DNA of 64,000 nt. Source: Sphingomonas beigongshangi. Its GTDB lineage: Bacteria > Pseudomonadota > Alphaproteobacteria > Sphingomonadales > Sphingomonadaceae. A model generated the notes under the pieces. The model was not told the origin of the DNA. It did no database searches and was given only the letters and a program-made list of their open reading frames with translations. Made by a program: the position numbers and the translations under genes. Location of the stretch: NCBI RefSeq assembly GCF_016820445.1, contig NZ_JADHDT010000006.1:62001-126000 (forward strand). The letters are read 5' to 3'. Below are positions 51,948 to 61,518 of this stretch, piece after piece (position 1 is the first letter of the stretch; each line of letters starts with the position of its first letter).

Positions 51948-52312
51948 TGCTTCAGGTCCTTCAGCAGCGCCTCGATCTCGGCGATATCCTGCGCGGTGAG
52001 CTCGTCGCGCTCGGCAAGATGCGCCACCAGCGGCGTCAGCCTGCCGCCGAACAGCCGGTTGATCAGCCGCCGCGACTCGCCCGACACATAGTCGTCGCGC
52101 GCCACCAGTGGCCGGTACAGGTAACGCCGGCCGTCCGCCTCGTGCGAGATGGCGTTCTTGGCCAACAGCCGGCCGAGCAGCGTCTTGACGGTGTTGGCGC
52201 TCCAGCCACGGCCCGGATCAACGCGTTCGGCGACGTCCTGCGCCGTCAGCGGGGCATCGTCCCAAAGGACCTCCATCACCGCATGCTCCGCATCGCTGAT
52301 CCGATCCGCCAC
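51944..52312 (-). CDS. BlaI/MecI-family transcriptional repressor
   Basis: This 122-residue winged-helix repressor shows ISDAEHAVMEVLWDDAPLTA, ANTVKTLLGRLLAKNAI, and a C-terminal dimerisation helix (TAQDIAEIEALLKDLK). Family members bind as dimers and are cleaved by the M56 partner encoded just downstream. The GTG at 52312 is seven bases after GAGGGAG, while the GTG at 52318 is too close to it. Two palindromic boxes lie 22-52 bases upstream and suggest autoregulation. Confidence 0.9.
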   Translation of the reverse strand: MADRISDAEHAVMEVLWDDAPLTAQDVAERVDPGRGWSANTVKTLLGRLLAKNAISHEADGRRYLYRPLVARDDYVSGESRRLINRLFGGRLTPLVAHLAERDELTAQDIAEIEALLKDLKQ

Positions 52313-52333
52313 AATCACGCTCCCTCATCTGAC

Positions 52334-52364
52334 TACAGCTGTGGTCGCACTGTTTACGGCCGTA
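52334..52364. promoter_or_regulatory. Two BlaI-like operator boxes
   Basis: TACAGCTGTG at 52334-52343 (within GACTACAGCTGTGGTC) and TACGGCCGTA at 52355-52364 share the BlaI/MecI core TAC-N4-GTA. Their centres are 21 bases apart, two helical turns, on the same face of DNA, just upstream of the repressor gene. Confidence 0.65.
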
Positions 52365-52577
52365 GTCAATAGCGATTGGTTCGGCGTCGATCGGTGTCGG
52401 AATTTCTTACAAGTCCGGATCAGGCAAACGGCGTGTTAAGCACTGCAGCCCGCCATTTGCGCGCCTTTGCGCAAACGGCACGGCGTCTGCATGGGAAAGT
52501 GCAGCCGAGCGTCAAACGCTTCAGCAGGGTGGGAGGCCGTCGACCGGTTTCGATGGCCCCCACCCGCACCCGGCGCT

Positions 52578-53834
52578 TCACGCCCTCGCGAACACCGGCG
52601 CCGCAGCCGGCCGACCGACCCGCATCGAGGCGCGGGCGAGCGCCTGGGGGTAGATCGACCCGAACAGGCGCGCAAAGGTCTGGTTCCAGCTGAAATGCCG
52701 TTCGACATGCGCGCGCGCGGCCCGCCCGATCGCGCCATGGTCGCCGTTCCACAGCGCCCGGACGTTGGCGGCCATCGCCGCGACATCGTCGACCGGCCCC
52801 AGCAGGCCGAGGCCGGGCGGCACCCGCGCAGGCATCGCGCCGCTCGCCACGCCGACGACGGGAAGGCCGGCCGCCTGCGCCTCGATCACCGAAATCCCGA
52901 ACGTCTCGTCCGCCATCGCCGACACGTACAGGTCGGCCGAGGCCAGCGCACCTGCCAGGGCGACGCGATCCGTCTCGAACCCGGGGAAGGCGATCGGCAG
53001 GTCGGCCGCGTCCCGCATCAGCTGGGGCCGCAGCTTGCCGTCGCCGATCATCACCAACGCGGCGCCAAAGTCCCGTGGCAGGTGACGCATCATCGCAACG
53101 AGGCGGTCCGCGCGCTTTTCGTTGTCGATCCGGCCCGCATAGACGAGCAACGGCCCGTTACCAGCGAGGCCGAGGCGCCGGCGATAGTCCGGATCCCGCG
53201 CCCGGGGATGGAACAGGTCGGTATCGACCCCGAGCGGCAGCACGGCGGTGCGGCCGATCCCGCGACGGCGGAGCGTCTCGCGCGCCTCCTCGCCGAGCGT
53301 GTAGACGGCGTCGAATTCCCGATAGGTGATCTCGGTGTAGCCGAGGCTGAGCCAGTAGAAGAGCTTGCCCGCCGGGCCGAACAGCTTACGCGCGACGCGG
53401 TCGACGTGCGCATTGGGAAAATCCGTCCGATAGCCGGCGACCAGAGCCGTATCGGGATAGGCGCGTCGATGCTGGATCGCCGTCCAGGGCAATACCCAGG
53501 GGCACAAGGATTCGATGACGTCCGGCCGATATTCGGCGAGCAGGTCGCGGACCGCACGCGTCCTCAGGATGAACCGGTAATTGGGGCTGCCGCGCACCGG
53601 ATCGGCGGCAATCTCCGCGAAGACATGGCGACCGTTCACGGTCACGCGATCCTCGGCACCCGGCACGATCTGCAGGAGATGGTGGGGCGTGCGCGTGAGG
53701 ACATAGTCCCGCTTTTCGCGCAGATAGGTGCTGATGCCGCCACCGCCCTTGGGCGAGTAGCTCTGTGTCAGGTCACAGACCAGGAGCGGCCGCGCACCCG
53801 GTGCGCGGCGCAATCCTTCGTCCTGAAAGAGCAT
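52578..53834 (-). CDS. GT4-family glycosyltransferase
   Basis: This 418-residue enzyme has the two-domain GT-B fold of family GT4. N-terminal glycine-rich acceptor-side loop: SYSPKGGGGISTYLREKR. C-terminal donor side: LLVYAGRIDNEKRADRLVAMMRHL, and the EX7E motif in DETFGISVIEAQAAGLPVVGV. It probably transfers a sugar from a nucleotide donor onto a lipid, glycan or small metabolite. The ATG at 53834 has GGGAGA upstream. It is downstream of grxD, bolA and DUF1476 in the same direction with a 30-base gap, but is not obviously related to them. Confidence 0.9.
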   Translation of the reverse strand: MLFQDEGLRRAPGARPLLVCDLTQSYSPKGGGGISTYLREKRDYVLTRTPHHLLQIVPGAEDRVTVNGRHVFAEIAADPVRGSPNYRFILRTRAVRDLLAEYRPDVIESLCPWVLPWTAIQHRRAYPDTALVAGYRTDFPNAHVDRVARKLFGPAGKLFYWLSLGYTEITYREFDAVYTLGEEARETLRRRGIGRTAVLPLGVDTDLFHPRARDPDYRRRLGLAGNGPLLVYAGRIDNEKRADRLVAMMRHLPRDFGAALVMIGDGKLRPQLMRDAADLPIAFPGFETDRVALAGALASADLYVSAMADETFGISVIEAQAAGLPVVGVASGAMPARVPPGLGLLGPVDDVAAMAANVRALWNGDHGAIGRAARAHVERHFSWNQTFARLFGSIYPQALARASMRVGRPAAAPVFARA

Positions 53835-53864
53835 GATGCAATCTCCCGTTGGCCGGGAGACGCG

Positions 53865-54176
53865 TCACGCCTTCAACAGTTCCGCCAGCTCGCCGCTCTC
53901 GTACATCTCCATCATGATGTCCGAGCCGCCGACGAATTCGCCGTGTACGTAGAGCTGGGGGATGGTCGGCCAGTCGGAATAGCTCTTGATGCCCTGCCGG
54001 ATCGCCTGGTCCTGCAGCACGTCGACGCTCTCGTACGTGGCGCCCAGATGATCCAGGATCGCCACCGCACGGCTCGAAAAGCCGCATTGCGGGAACAGGG
54101 GCGTTCCCTTCATGAACAGGACGACCGGGTTGGCCTTCACCACCGCGTCGATGCGGGCATTCGTATCTTCGGTCAT
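53865..54176 (-). CDS. grxD: Monothiol glutaredoxin (Grx4 type)
   Basis: This 103-residue protein has the CGFS active site ([14 protein letters not shown]) and glutathione-binding elements [18 protein letters not shown]. Monothiol glutaredoxins bind a [2Fe-2S] cluster together with BolA and take part in iron-sulfur delivery. BolA is encoded 11 bases upstream. I chose MTEDTN at 54176; an in-frame start further upstream would add five residues. Confidence 0.94.
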   Translation of the reverse strand: MTEDTNARIDAVVKANPVVLFMKGTPLFPQCGFSSRAVAILDHLGATYESVDVLQDQAIRQGIKSYSDWPTIPQLYVHGEFVGGSDIMMEMYESGELAELLKA

Positions 54177-54187
54177 ATCTCTCGTCC

Positions 54188-54418
54188 TCAAGCCGCCGCG
54201 GTCTTCAGCTGCAGCGCATGGAGTTCGCCGCCCATGCGATGCCCGAGCGCCGCATAGACAGCCTGATGCTGGCGGCGCAGCGGCAGGCCGGCAAAGCTCG
54301 CCGATACCACCCGCGCCGCATAATGGTCGCCATCCCCGGCAAGATCGGTGATCTCCACCTCCGCATCGGGGATCGCCGCCTTGATGAGTGCGGCAATGTC
54401 GTCGGCCGCCATGGGCAT
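54188..54418 (-). CDS. bolA: BolA-family protein
   Basis: This 76-residue protein has the BolA fold with [38 protein letters not shown] and a C-terminal strand ([11 protein letters not shown]). It is the short IbaG-like form. It partners monothiol glutaredoxins in [2Fe-2S] handling, and grxD follows immediately. The ATG at 54418 has GGAG upstream; a second in-frame ATG is at 54412. Confidence 0.92.
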   Translation of the reverse strand: MPMAADDIAALIKAAIPDAEVEITDLAGDGDHYAARVVSASFAGLPLRRQHQAVYAALGHRMGGELHALQLKTAAA

Positions 54419-54425
54419 GATCGTC

Positions 54426-54749
54426 TTACTCCGGTTGCATCAACTGGCGCCGCGCCTCGACCGTCCGGTCGTCGAGCGCGCGACGGACCGCCGCCTCGTC
54501 GACATCGACGCCGGCGGCGGTGAGATCGCCGAGCAGCTTGCGGATCACGTCCTCGTCGCCCGCTTCCTCGAAATCCGCCTGGACCACCGCCTTGGCATAG
54601 GCATCGGTCTCGGCGGGGGTCAGCTCCATTTGCGCTGCCGCCCACTGGCCGAGCAGCCGGTTGCGGCGCGCCGTGATGCGAAAGGCCATTTCCTGCTCGC
54701 GCGCGAAACCAGCCTCTGCGGCGCGCTCCCGATCATCGAACATGGACAT
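54426..54749 (-). CDS. DUF1476 protein (F1-ATPase zeta-type inhibitor family)
   Basis: This 107-residue, mostly helical, charged protein begins MSMFDDRERAAEAGFAREQE and contains FRITARRNRLLGQWAAAQM, the DUF1476 pattern. Family members in Paracoccus bind and inhibit the F1F0 ATP synthase (zeta subunit). The ATG at 54749 is preceded by AGGGGG. bolA begins seven bases after its stop, which suggests co-transcription. Inhibition of ATP synthase in this organism is inferred from the family. Confidence 0.88.
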   Translation of the reverse strand: MSMFDDRERAAEAGFAREQEMAFRITARRNRLLGQWAAAQMELTPAETDAYAKAVVQADFEEAGDEDVIRKLLGDLTAAGVDVDEAAVRRALDDRTVEARRQLMQPE

Positions 54750-54923
54750 GGCGACCCCCTGTGGCGTGTGAAGCGTCACATAGGAGCGCGGGAGCCGCCA
54801 CGCAACGGATCGAGTTTTCCGATCACCGTGAACAATTATTACGCAGAAACGAAGGCGGAACCATATAGCATTTCACGCGATCATCGTAATAGACGTGTAG
54901 AAAAGCACGCGAGGAGAGAAGAC

Positions 54924-55064
54924 ATGGAACGCATAGCCCTGCCACGCGGCCAGGGACGATCCGTGGCAAATCGGATGCCTCCCATGGCCGGCATAGCGAT
55001 CGGCGCTGGCCTATCCCTCATCCTGTGGGCGGTGATCGCCATTTTGGTCCTGCTGGTCGCCTGA
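54924..55064 (+). CDS. 46-residue single-helix membrane protein
   Basis: This small frame is preceded by GAGGAGAGA, an excellent ribosome-binding site, and encodes a basic head (MERIALPRGQGRSVANRM) and a C-terminal hydrophobic helix (AGIAIGAGLSLILWAVIAIL). The upstream 140 bases are clearly AT-richer than the surroundings (for example CAATTATTACG and CCATATAGCATTTC), consistent with a promoter. Its stop is seven bases from the convergent oxidoreductase stop. Function unknown. Confidence 0.7.
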   Translation: MERIALPRGQGRSVANRMPPMAGIAIGAGLSLILWAVIAILVLLVA

Positions 55065-55070
55065 TCGCGG

Positions 55071-56072
55071 TCAGGACTCTATTTCGACGACCAACTTTCC
55101 GATGGCGCCGCGCGCGGCCATCGTCGCGATGGCCTCGCCGCCCCGCTCGAACGAAAACCGCTGCGTCACCCGCGGGGCGATCCTGCCGTCTTCCCAGAGA
55201 CGGAACAGGGTCTCGACGTGGCGCTGGTTGGCATCGGAATCCCGAGCCGCGAACGCCCCCCAGAACACCCCGCACACGTCGCAGCTTTTCAGCAGCGTCA
55301 GGTTGAGCGGCAGCTTCGGAATACCGGCCGGGAATCCGACGACGAGATACCGTCCCTCCCAGGCGATCGAGCGCAGCGCAGGTTCGGCATAGTCGCCACC
55401 GACCGGATCGTAGATGACGTCGAAGCCACCCCGGCCACCCGCGGCCTTGAATTGTTCGGCCAGAGCCCTGGACTGATCCTTGTCGAAGGGCGCGCGGGCA
55501 TAGACGATCGTCGCGTCCGCGCCAGCGGCGGTGGCGGCCGCCGCCTTCTCCTCGGACGACACCGCCGCGACGACGCGGGCGCCATAGGCCTTGCCCAGCT
55601 CGATCGCCGCCAACCCGACTCCGCCGGCCGCACCGAGCACCAGCAGCGATTGCCCGGCCGACAGGCGGCCGCGATCGAGCAACGCGTGGATCGTCGTCGC
55701 ATAGGTCAGGATCAGCGCGGCGCCCTCCGCGAAGCTACGCGCGTCGGGCAGACGATACAGGCGATGCGCGTCGACCGCGATCCGGGTCGCAAGCCCGCCA
55801 TGGCCGATCACGCCCATGACGCGATCGCCGACCTGCCAGCCCTCGACACCTTCGCCGATGCTCTCGATCGTACCGGCGATCTCTCCCCCCGGAGCAAAGG
55901 GCCGCTCGGGGCGGAACTGGTATTTGTCCTCGATGATCAGGACGTCGGGATAGTTGATCGCACAGGCCCTGACGGCGACGACGACCTGCCCCTTGCCGGC
56001 TGCGGGATCGGGCAGGTCGGCAAGTTCCAGAGTTTCAGGTCCGCCCGGCGCCCTCGACAGCAATGCTCGCAT
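55071..56072 (-). CDS. Quinone oxidoreductase-like MDR dehydrogenase
   Basis: This 333-residue zinc-independent medium-chain reductase resembles NADPH:quinone oxidoreductase. It has the GroES-like domain ([35 protein letters not shown]), and the nucleotide motif [17 protein letters not shown], then [11 protein letters not shown]. The ATG at 56072 lies inside the end of leuD (38-base overlap) and has AGGAG six bases upstream, so the overlap is real. Substrate may be a quinone or an enoyl compound. Confidence 0.9.
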   Translation of the reverse strand: MRALLSRAPGGPETLELADLPDPAAGKGQVVVAVRACAINYPDVLIIEDKYQFRPERPFAPGGEIAGTIESIGEGVEGWQVGDRVMGVIGHGGLATRIAVDAHRLYRLPDARSFAEGAALILTYATTIHALLDRGRLSAGQSLLVLGAAGGVGLAAIELGKAYGARVVAAVSSEEKAAAATAAGADATIVYARAPFDKDQSRALAEQFKAAGGRGGFDVIYDPVGGDYAEPALRSIAWEGRYLVVGFPAGIPKLPLNLTLLKSCDVCGVFWGAFAARDSDANQRHVETLFRLWEDGRIAPRVTQRFSFERGGEAIATMAARGAIGKLVVEIES

Positions 56073-56664
56073 ATCCGCTCCTGTTCTCGATCCAGGGGCG
56101 ATGATCGCGCACCGCCGCTTCGAAATTCGAAATCGCGGTATCTTCTGCCAGCGTCATGCCGATCTCGTCCAGCCCCTCCATGAGGCATCGGCGACGAAAG
56201 GGGTCCAGTTCGAAGGCGAAGCGATCCTGGAAGGGCGTGGTGACCGTCATCGTCTCCAGGTCGACGACGATCGGCTGCGCCTCCGCCACCGCGAGCAGGC
56301 GATCGACGGCGTCCTGCGGCAGGACGACGGGCACGATGCCGTTCTTGAACGCATTGCCAGAGAAGATATCGGAGAAGCTGGGCGCGATGACCGCCCTTAT
56401 CCCCATATCGGCAAGCGCCCAGGCCGCATGCTCGCGACTGGAGCCGCACCCGAAATTGTCACCCGCGATCAGGATGGGCGATCCGGCATAGCGCGGATCG
56501 TCGAAGACGTTGCCCGGTTGCGCCCGCACCGTCTCGAACGCCCCGCGGCCGAGCCCGGCACGCGTGATCGTCTTCAGCCAATGCGCCGGGATGATGACGT
56601 CGGTGTCGATATTCTTGGCACCCCAGGGATAGGCGGTGCCGCTCACGCGGGTGACGGGTTGCAA
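56035..56664 (-). CDS. leuD: 3-isopropylmalate dehydratase small subunit
   Basis: This 209-residue subunit works with LeuC in leucine synthesis. It has the swivel-domain motifs [33 protein letters not shown] and [17 protein letters not shown]. Its 3' end overlaps the following oxidoreductase gene by 38 bases. It is separated from leuC by a 35-codon frame, which ends 13 bases before this start. Confidence 0.95.
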   Translation of the reverse strand: MQPVTRVSGTAYPWGAKNIDTDVIIPAHWLKTITRAGLGRGAFETVRAQPGNVFDDPRYAGSPILIAGDNFGCGSSREHAAWALADMGIRAVIAPSFSDIFSGNAFKNGIVPVVLPQDAVDRLLAVAEAQPIVVDLETMTVTTPFQDRFAFELDPFRRRCLMEGLDEIGMTLAEDTAISNFEAAVRDHRPWIENRSGYASIAVEGAGRT

Positions 56665-56676
56665 GGCCTTGTCCGA

Positions 56677-56784
56677 TCAGCGTTGCGTCTTGACGGGGAC
56701 GACGGGGGTTCGGGCGCCGGCATAATAGGCGGCCGCGCCGCTGAACACCGCGCCGAGTACCAGCATTACCAGAACCTTCTTCAC
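56677..56784 (-). CDS. 35-residue single-helix ORF between leuC and leuD
   Basis: The frame starts with a GTG that overlaps the leuC stop (GTGA, 56781-56784) and encodes [20 protein letters not shown] followed by [15 protein letters not shown], which looks like a signal anchor or very small exported protein. The coupling and protein-like composition argue that it is translated. It could also serve mainly to pass ribosomes to leuD. No homologue is known to me. Confidence 0.55.
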   Translation of the reverse strand: MKKVLVMLVLGAVFSGAAAYYAGARTPVVPVKTQR

Positions 56785-58220
56785 TGTCTGTCTCCCATCA
56801 GATCGCGGACGTCGGCCAGTCGACCGGTGACGGCCGCGGCGGCCGCCATCGCTGGCGACAACAGATGGGTACGAGCGCCAGGTCCCTGACGTCCAACGAA
56901 ATTCCTGTTGGACGTGGAAGCGCAGCGTTCCCCCGCCGGCACCTTGTCCGGATTCATCGCCAGGCACATCGAACACCCCGGCTCGCGCCAGTCGAAACCG
57001 GCGGCGGCGAAGATCCGGTCCAGCCCCTCCGCCTCCGCCTGGCGTTTTACCAATCCGGAACCGGGGACGACCATCGCGTGCACGCCGTCCGCGACGCGGC
57101 GGCCATTGGCGACCGCCGCAGCCGCGCGCAGATCCTCGATGCGGCTGTTGGTGCAACTGCCGATGAAGACGTGCTGGATCGGAACGTCCTGCATCGCCGT
57201 GCCAGGTGCCAGGCCCATATACGTAAGGCTCGCACGCGCCGCCGCCCGCTTCGCCGGATCCGCGAAGCTGTCCGGCTCGGGCACCGTACCGGTGATCGGC
57301 ACGACATCCTCGGGACTGGTGCCCCAGGTGAGGGCGGGCGCGATCTCGGACGCGTCCAGCCGCACCGACTTGTCGTAGCGCGCGCCCGGATCGGTCGCGA
57401 GCGTCCGCCACCACGCCACGGCGCGGTCCCACGCCTCGCCCGCGGGGGCCATCGGCCGCCCCTTGAGATAGGCGAAGGTCGTGTCGTCCGGCGCCACCAG
57501 GCCCGCGCGCGCGCCACCCTCGATCGACATGTTGGCGAGCGTCATCCGTCCCTCGACCGACATCGCGCGCACGACCTCGCCGGTATATTCGAAGACGTGG
57601 CCGGTCCCGCCAGCCGCGCCGACGCGGCCCATGATCGCGAGGATCACGTCCTTCGGGCTGACGCCAAAGCCCAATGTGCCGTCGACCCGCACCTCCATCG
57701 TCCGCGACGGACTGAGCAGGAGCGTCTGCGTCGCGAGCACATGCTCGACCTCGCTGGTGCCGATGCCGAAGGCGAGCGCGCCCAGGGCTCCGTGCGTCGA
57801 CGTATGGCTGTCGCCGCAGACCAGCGTCGTGCCGGGCAGCGTGAAGCCGAGTTCCGGCCCGACGACATGGACGATCCCCTGCTCCGCCGCCGTGGCATCG
57901 ATATAGTCGATGCCGAATTCGGCCGTGTTGCGCCGGAGGGCGTCGAGCTGTTGCGCACTTTCCGGATCGGCGATCGGGATCGGTCGCCCCTGCGCGTCCA
58001 GTCGCGGCGTCGTCGGCAGGTTGTGGTCGGGCACGGCCAGCGTCAGCTCGGGTCGCCGCACGCGGCGGCCGTTCGCGCGCAGGCCCTCGAATGCCTGGGG
58101 ACTGGTCACTTCGTGTACCAGATGCCGATCGATATAGATCAGGCACGTGCCGTCGTCGCGCCGCTCCACGACGTGGGCGGCCCAAATCTTCTCGTACAGG
58201 GTTTGCGGTCTGAAAGCCAT
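56781..58220 (-). CDS. leuC: 3-isopropylmalate dehydratase large subunit
   Basis: This 479-residue aconitase-family subunit isomerises isopropylmalate through a [4Fe-4S] cluster. Cluster cysteines are in [14 protein letters not shown] and [13 protein letters not shown]. The substrate and family motifs [39 protein letters not shown] and [20 protein letters not shown] are all intact. The start [13 protein letters not shown] is standard. It leads a leuC-ORF-leuD-oxidoreductase run on the minus strand. Confidence 0.96.
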   Translation of the reverse strand: MAFRPQTLYEKIWAAHVVERRDDGTCLIYIDRHLVHEVTSPQAFEGLRANGRRVRRPELTLAVPDHNLPTTPRLDAQGRPIPIADPESAQQLDALRRNTAEFGIDYIDATAAEQGIVHVVGPELGFTLPGTTLVCGDSHTSTHGALGALAFGIGTSEVEHVLATQTLLLSPSRTMEVRVDGTLGFGVSPKDVILAIMGRVGAAGGTGHVFEYTGEVVRAMSVEGRMTLANMSIEGGARAGLVAPDDTTFAYLKGRPMAPAGEAWDRAVAWWRTLATDPGARYDKSVRLDASEIAPALTWGTSPEDVVPITGTVPEPDSFADPAKRAAARASLTYMGLAPGTAMQDVPIQHVFIGSCTNSRIEDLRAAAAVANGRRVADGVHAMVVPGSGLVKRQAEAEGLDRIFAAAGFDWREPGCSMCLAMNPDKVPAGERCASTSNRNFVGRQGPGARTHLLSPAMAAAAAVTGRLADVRDLMGDRQ

Positions 58221-58272
58221 GATGCCGGCGCGTTAACCCAAAAGATGCGCGAACGAAACCCTGGACGACAGA

Positions 58273-58971
58273 TTATTGCGACACGGGCGGCGTGCGGTGA
58301 TCCTCGACGACCCGCCCGCAGGCGGAGAGTTCCTCCTCATGGCCCGGCTCGCGCCACGGCTCCGCCAGTGCTTCCGCCTCCCAGCGACGGACCGCGGGAT
58401 GGGCGAGCAACGTGTCGACCCACCGCGAGCCGGCAGGGCCGACGTCGATGCCATAGGTCCGCACCCGAAAGGCAACGGGCGCATAGAACGCATCGACCGC
58501 CGAGAAGCGCTCCCCGGCGAGCCAGGGGCCCGCGAAACGGTCCAATCCCTCCGCCCAGAGTTCCGACAGGCGCGCCACGTCGCGCGACAGCGACGGGGAG
58601 GACGGTGCGGCGGCGACACGGACGCCGACGTTCATCGTCCGCTCGCGGCGCAGCGCCGAAAAGCCGCCGTGCATCTCCGCCACCGCGCACATCGCCCAGG
58701 CGCGCGCCGCTGCGTCCTCCGGCCAGATGCGGTCGTGCCGGTCGGCCAGGTAGAGCGTGATGCCGAGCGAATCCCAGATTACACGGTCGCCATCCAGCAG
58801 GACCGGCACCTGCCCGGTGGGCGAAAAGGCGCGAAACGCATCGTAATTGTCGCGCTCGGCGAACGGCTCGATCCGGTCTTCGAACGGAATCCCCAAGGCG
58901 GTCATCAGCACCCAGGGGCGCAGCGACCAGCTGGAGTAATTCCGGTTCGCCGTGACGAGCGTATAGCTCAT
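58273..58971 (-). CDS. Glutathione S-transferase family protein
   Basis: This 232-residue protein has an N-terminal thioredoxin-like domain ([45 protein letters not shown]) and an all-helical C-terminal domain ([14 protein letters not shown]). It probably conjugates or transfers glutathione. The serine after the N-terminal strand could be the activating residue. Its ATG overlaps the scoB stop (ATGA). A place in the acyl-CoA operon may be accidental. Confidence 0.9.
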   Translation of the reverse strand: MSYTLVTANRNYSSWSLRPWVLMTALGIPFEDRIEPFAERDNYDAFRAFSPTGQVPVLLDGDRVIWDSLGITLYLADRHDRIWPEDAAARAWAMCAVAEMHGGFSALRRERTMNVGVRVAAAPSSPSLSRDVARLSELWAEGLDRFAGPWLAGERFSAVDAFYAPVAFRVRTYGIDVGPAGSRWVDTLLAHPAVRRWEAEALAEPWREPGHEEELSACGRVVEDHRTPPVSQ

Positions 58972-59603
58972 GCTTCGTAGGCCGCGGTCGTCTTCGCCGC
59001 CACCTCGTCGGCGGTGACGCCTGGGGCGAGCTCGACCAGCCTGAAGCGGGACTGGTGATCCGGACGCTGGAACACCGCGAGATCGGTGACAATCATGTCG
59101 ACGACGTTCCTGCCGGTCAGCGGCAGCGTGCAGGACGGGATGAACTTGGGGCTGCCGTCCTTGGCGTTGTGATCCATCACGACGATGATCTTCTTGACCC
59201 CGGCGACCAGGTCCATCGCGCCGCCCATGCCCTTGATCATCTTGCCCGGGATCATCCAGTTGGCGATGTCGCCGCCCTCGGACACCTCCATGGCGCCGAG
59301 AACGGTCAGGTCGATATGCCCGCCGCGGATCATCGCGAAGCTCTGCTCGCTGCCGAAATAAGCGCTCTGCGGCAGCTCGCTGATCGTCTGCTTGCCCGCG
59401 TTGATCAGGTCGGGATCGACCTCGTCGTCATAGGGAAACGGCCCGATGCCGAGCATGCCGTTCTCGCTCTGCAGCGTCACCGTCATGCCGGCGGGGATGT
59501 TGTTGGCGACCAGGGTCGGGATGCCGATGCCGAGGTTGACGTAATAGCCGTCGCGCAGTTCCTGTGCCGCGCGCGCCGCCATCTGGTTCCGATCCCAGCT
59601 CAT
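58968..59603 (-). CDS. scoB: 3-oxoacid CoA-transferase subunit B
   Basis: This 211-residue beta subunit transfers CoA between succinyl-CoA and acetoacetate. It contains [19 protein letters not shown] and the catalytic Glu region [34 protein letters not shown] and [18 protein letters not shown] follow. The start [13 protein letters not shown] at 59603 is one base after the stop of the phosphatase-like gene that lies between the two CoA-transferase subunits. Confidence 0.95.
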   Translation of the reverse strand: MSWDRNQMAARAAQELRDGYYVNLGIGIPTLVANNIPAGMTVTLQSENGMLGIGPFPYDDEVDPDLINAGKQTISELPQSAYFGSEQSFAMIRGGHIDLTVLGAMEVSEGGDIANWMIPGKMIKGMGGAMDLVAGVKKIIVVMDHNAKDGSPKFIPSCTLPLTGRNVVDMIVTDLAVFQRPDHQSRFRLVELAPGVTADEVAAKTTAAYEA

Positions 59604-59604
59604 C

Positions 59605-60582
59605 TCATTTCGCTCCTTGGCCGGGATCGACCCAGCGCTTGTCGACGGGAAATACCTCATCATACCCGCCCTTCAGCCCGCTGCCGTAGACGGGATTGGG
59701 CAGCACGAACCAGCCGTTGCCCCACATGTCGCCGACCGCGCCCGTGTCGGCGGCATGGCGGCGATCCGCGGACGAAGCGAACGCCCCGAACAGGTCGCTG
59801 AAATCGCCGAGCTGATCGCCCGCCATGGCAACGACGCAATAGCGGGCCGCGATCGCTTGCCGGCGCGCGTCCTTGCCGCTGGGGCCATCCCGCAGGAAAA
59901 GGTCGGTGCCGACCGTGAAGTCGCCCAGCCCCGCCGCCTTCAGCGTCGCGATGGTGCCCGCTGCCGTCGCGCTCGCGCGATTGGTGTTGACGATCACCGC
60001 GATGCCGGCCGCGCGCAACGCGGCGAAGGCCTCGACCGCGCCGGGCACGGGTGCGACCGCGCGGGCGCCGCCGCGCTCCCAGCGCGTCCATTGCGCCGCG
60101 TCGAAGGGCGCGTCCGGGCTGTTCGACGCCAGCGCCTCGACACCGACGTTGAGCAGCACCGTCTCGTCTGCGTCGAACACCGCCGCGCGCGGCTTGCCGG
60201 CGCAGGGTTCCCACTGCGGGGCGGCCAGCGTCGCGCCCGGCTTCAGGATCACGCTGTCGCCCGCCGCACGGCGATAGCTGGCATAGGCCACGAGCGCGTG
60301 GAACGCCTGACGGCTGAGCGCAACCGCCTCGCCCGAGCCGTAGAGGTACTGGAATTGTGGCGGTACGCGCGCGCCCGATGCCGCGATCGGCGCGGCGGCC
60401 CGCTGCCCGTCGGGCGGCGGCAGCGCCTTCAGCGCGGTGATCTGCACCGCCTGTCCGTCCGCCGCCCAGGCCTGCCCGGGGCCCTGTCCGGGCGCGGGCA
60501 GGCGCGCGACGCGCTGTCCACGCCCGCCGCAGCCGCCGAGCAGCGACGTCGCCAGCAGCGCCAGCGCCAGCGCGCGCCTCAT
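59605..60582 (-). CDS. Acid-phosphatase-like HAD lipoprotein between scoA and scoB
   Basis: This 325-residue protein has a lipoprotein signal ([15 protein letters not shown]) and an e(P4)/class-B-like acid phosphatase domain. HAD motif I is [12 protein letters not shown] (two catalytic aspartates), motif II is VIVNTNR, and [13 protein letters not shown] near the end holds the last acidic pair. Such enzymes release phosphate from nucleotides or other phosphomonoesters at the cell surface. The ATG overlaps the scoA stop (ATGA) and the gene ends one base before scoB, so it is fully embedded in the CoA-transferase operon. Confidence 0.85.
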   Translation of the reverse strand: MRRALALALLATSLLGGCGGRGQRVARLPAPGQGPGQAWAADGQAVQITALKALPPPDGQRAAAPIAASGARVPPQFQYLYGSGEAVALSRQAFHALVAYASYRRAAGDSVILKPGATLAAPQWEPCAGKPRAAVFDADETVLLNVGVEALASNSPDAPFDAAQWTRWERGGARAVAPVPGAVEAFAALRAAGIAVIVNTNRASATAAGTIATLKAAGLGDFTVGTDLFLRDGPSGKDARRQAIAARYCVVAMAGDQLGDFSDLFGAFASSADRRHAADTGAVGDMWGNGWFVLPNPVYGSGLKGGYDEVFPVDKRWVDPGQGAK

Positions 60583-61286
60583 GCCGTCTCGCGCTGGCGG
60601 ACGGTGCGGAACTCGATCTTCTTGTCGTAGGGCGCGCCGACGATCATCCGCTTCACGTAGATGCCGGGCAGATGGATGTGATCCGGATCCAGGCTGCCCA
60701 CCGGCACGACCTCCTCCACCTCCGCGACGCAGACGCGCCCCGCCGTCGCCATCGGCTGGTTGAAGTTGCGCGCGGTCTTGCGGAAGATGAGGTTGCCGCT
60801 CTCGTCCGCCTTCCAGCCCTTGATGATGCTGAGGTCGGCGCGGATGCCGCGTTCGAGGATATACTCCTCGCCGTCGAAGGTCTTCACCTCCTTGCCCTCC
60901 GCCACCAGCGTGCCGACCCCCGTCTTCGTGTAGAAGCCGGGTATGCCTGCACCGCCCGCGCGGCAGCGCTCGGCAAGCGTGCCCTGCGGGCAGAATTCGA
61001 CCTCGAGCTCGCCCGACAGATACTGGCGCTCGAACTCCTTGTTCTCGCCCACGTAGCTGGAGATCATCTTGCGGACCTGGCGGCTGCGCAGCAGCTTGCC
61101 GAGCCCCTCGCCGTCGATGCCGGCGTTGTTGCTGGCGATGGTCAGATCCTTGACGCCCGACGCCTGGATCGCATCGATCAGCCGCTCCGGAATGCCGCAC
61201 AGACCGAACCCGCCCGCGCAGATCGTCATTCCGTCGTGGAGCAGCCCGTCGAGCGCGGCCGCGGCATCCGGATAGAGCTTCTTCAT
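60579..61286 (-). CDS. scoA: 3-oxoacid CoA-transferase subunit A
   Basis: This 235-residue alpha subunit has [20 protein letters not shown] near the start, [19 protein letters not shown], and [20 protein letters not shown]. It pairs with ScoB for ketone-body or acetoacetate activation. The start MKKLYPDAA at 61286 is preferred; the open frame runs to 61409. It is first in the scoA-phosphatase-scoB-GST run. Confidence 0.95.
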   Translation of the reverse strand: MKKLYPDAAAALDGLLHDGMTICAGGFGLCGIPERLIDAIQASGVKDLTIASNNAGIDGEGLGKLLRSRQVRKMISSYVGENKEFERQYLSGELEVEFCPQGTLAERCRAGGAGIPGFYTKTGVGTLVAEGKEVKTFDGEEYILERGIRADLSIIKGWKADESGNLIFRKTARNFNQPMATAGRVCVAEVEEVVPVGSLDPDHIHLPGIYVKRMIVGAPYDKKIEFRTVRQRETA

Positions 61287-61381
61287 CGCCCTCGTCTCTC
61301 CTGTGATCGGCCCTGCGATTAGCGGGGCGGCGCCGGCCCGGTCAAGCAACCTGAATGGAGATTCAACTTGGCGGCGGGGAC

Positions 61382-61397
61382 CGGTCCTGCAGGACCG
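61382..61397. promoter_or_regulatory. 16-base perfect palindrome between scoA and rplY
   Basis: CGGTCCTGCAGGACCG is an exact dyad in the 232-base divergent spacer of scoA and rplY, 96 bases from the scoA start codon. It could be an operator for scoA or part of the rplY promoter region; no regulator is identified. Confidence 0.35.
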
Positions 61398-61518
61398 CGA
61401 CCACATCATTGCTTTTGCCGCCGCTTCCCGCTATGCGCGCCGGCTTCCGAGCCATGGTCATCCCTGGAGGCGTGGCGCCGGGAAGAACTGAACTTTTAGC
61501 ACGTTTCGGAGAATTTGC

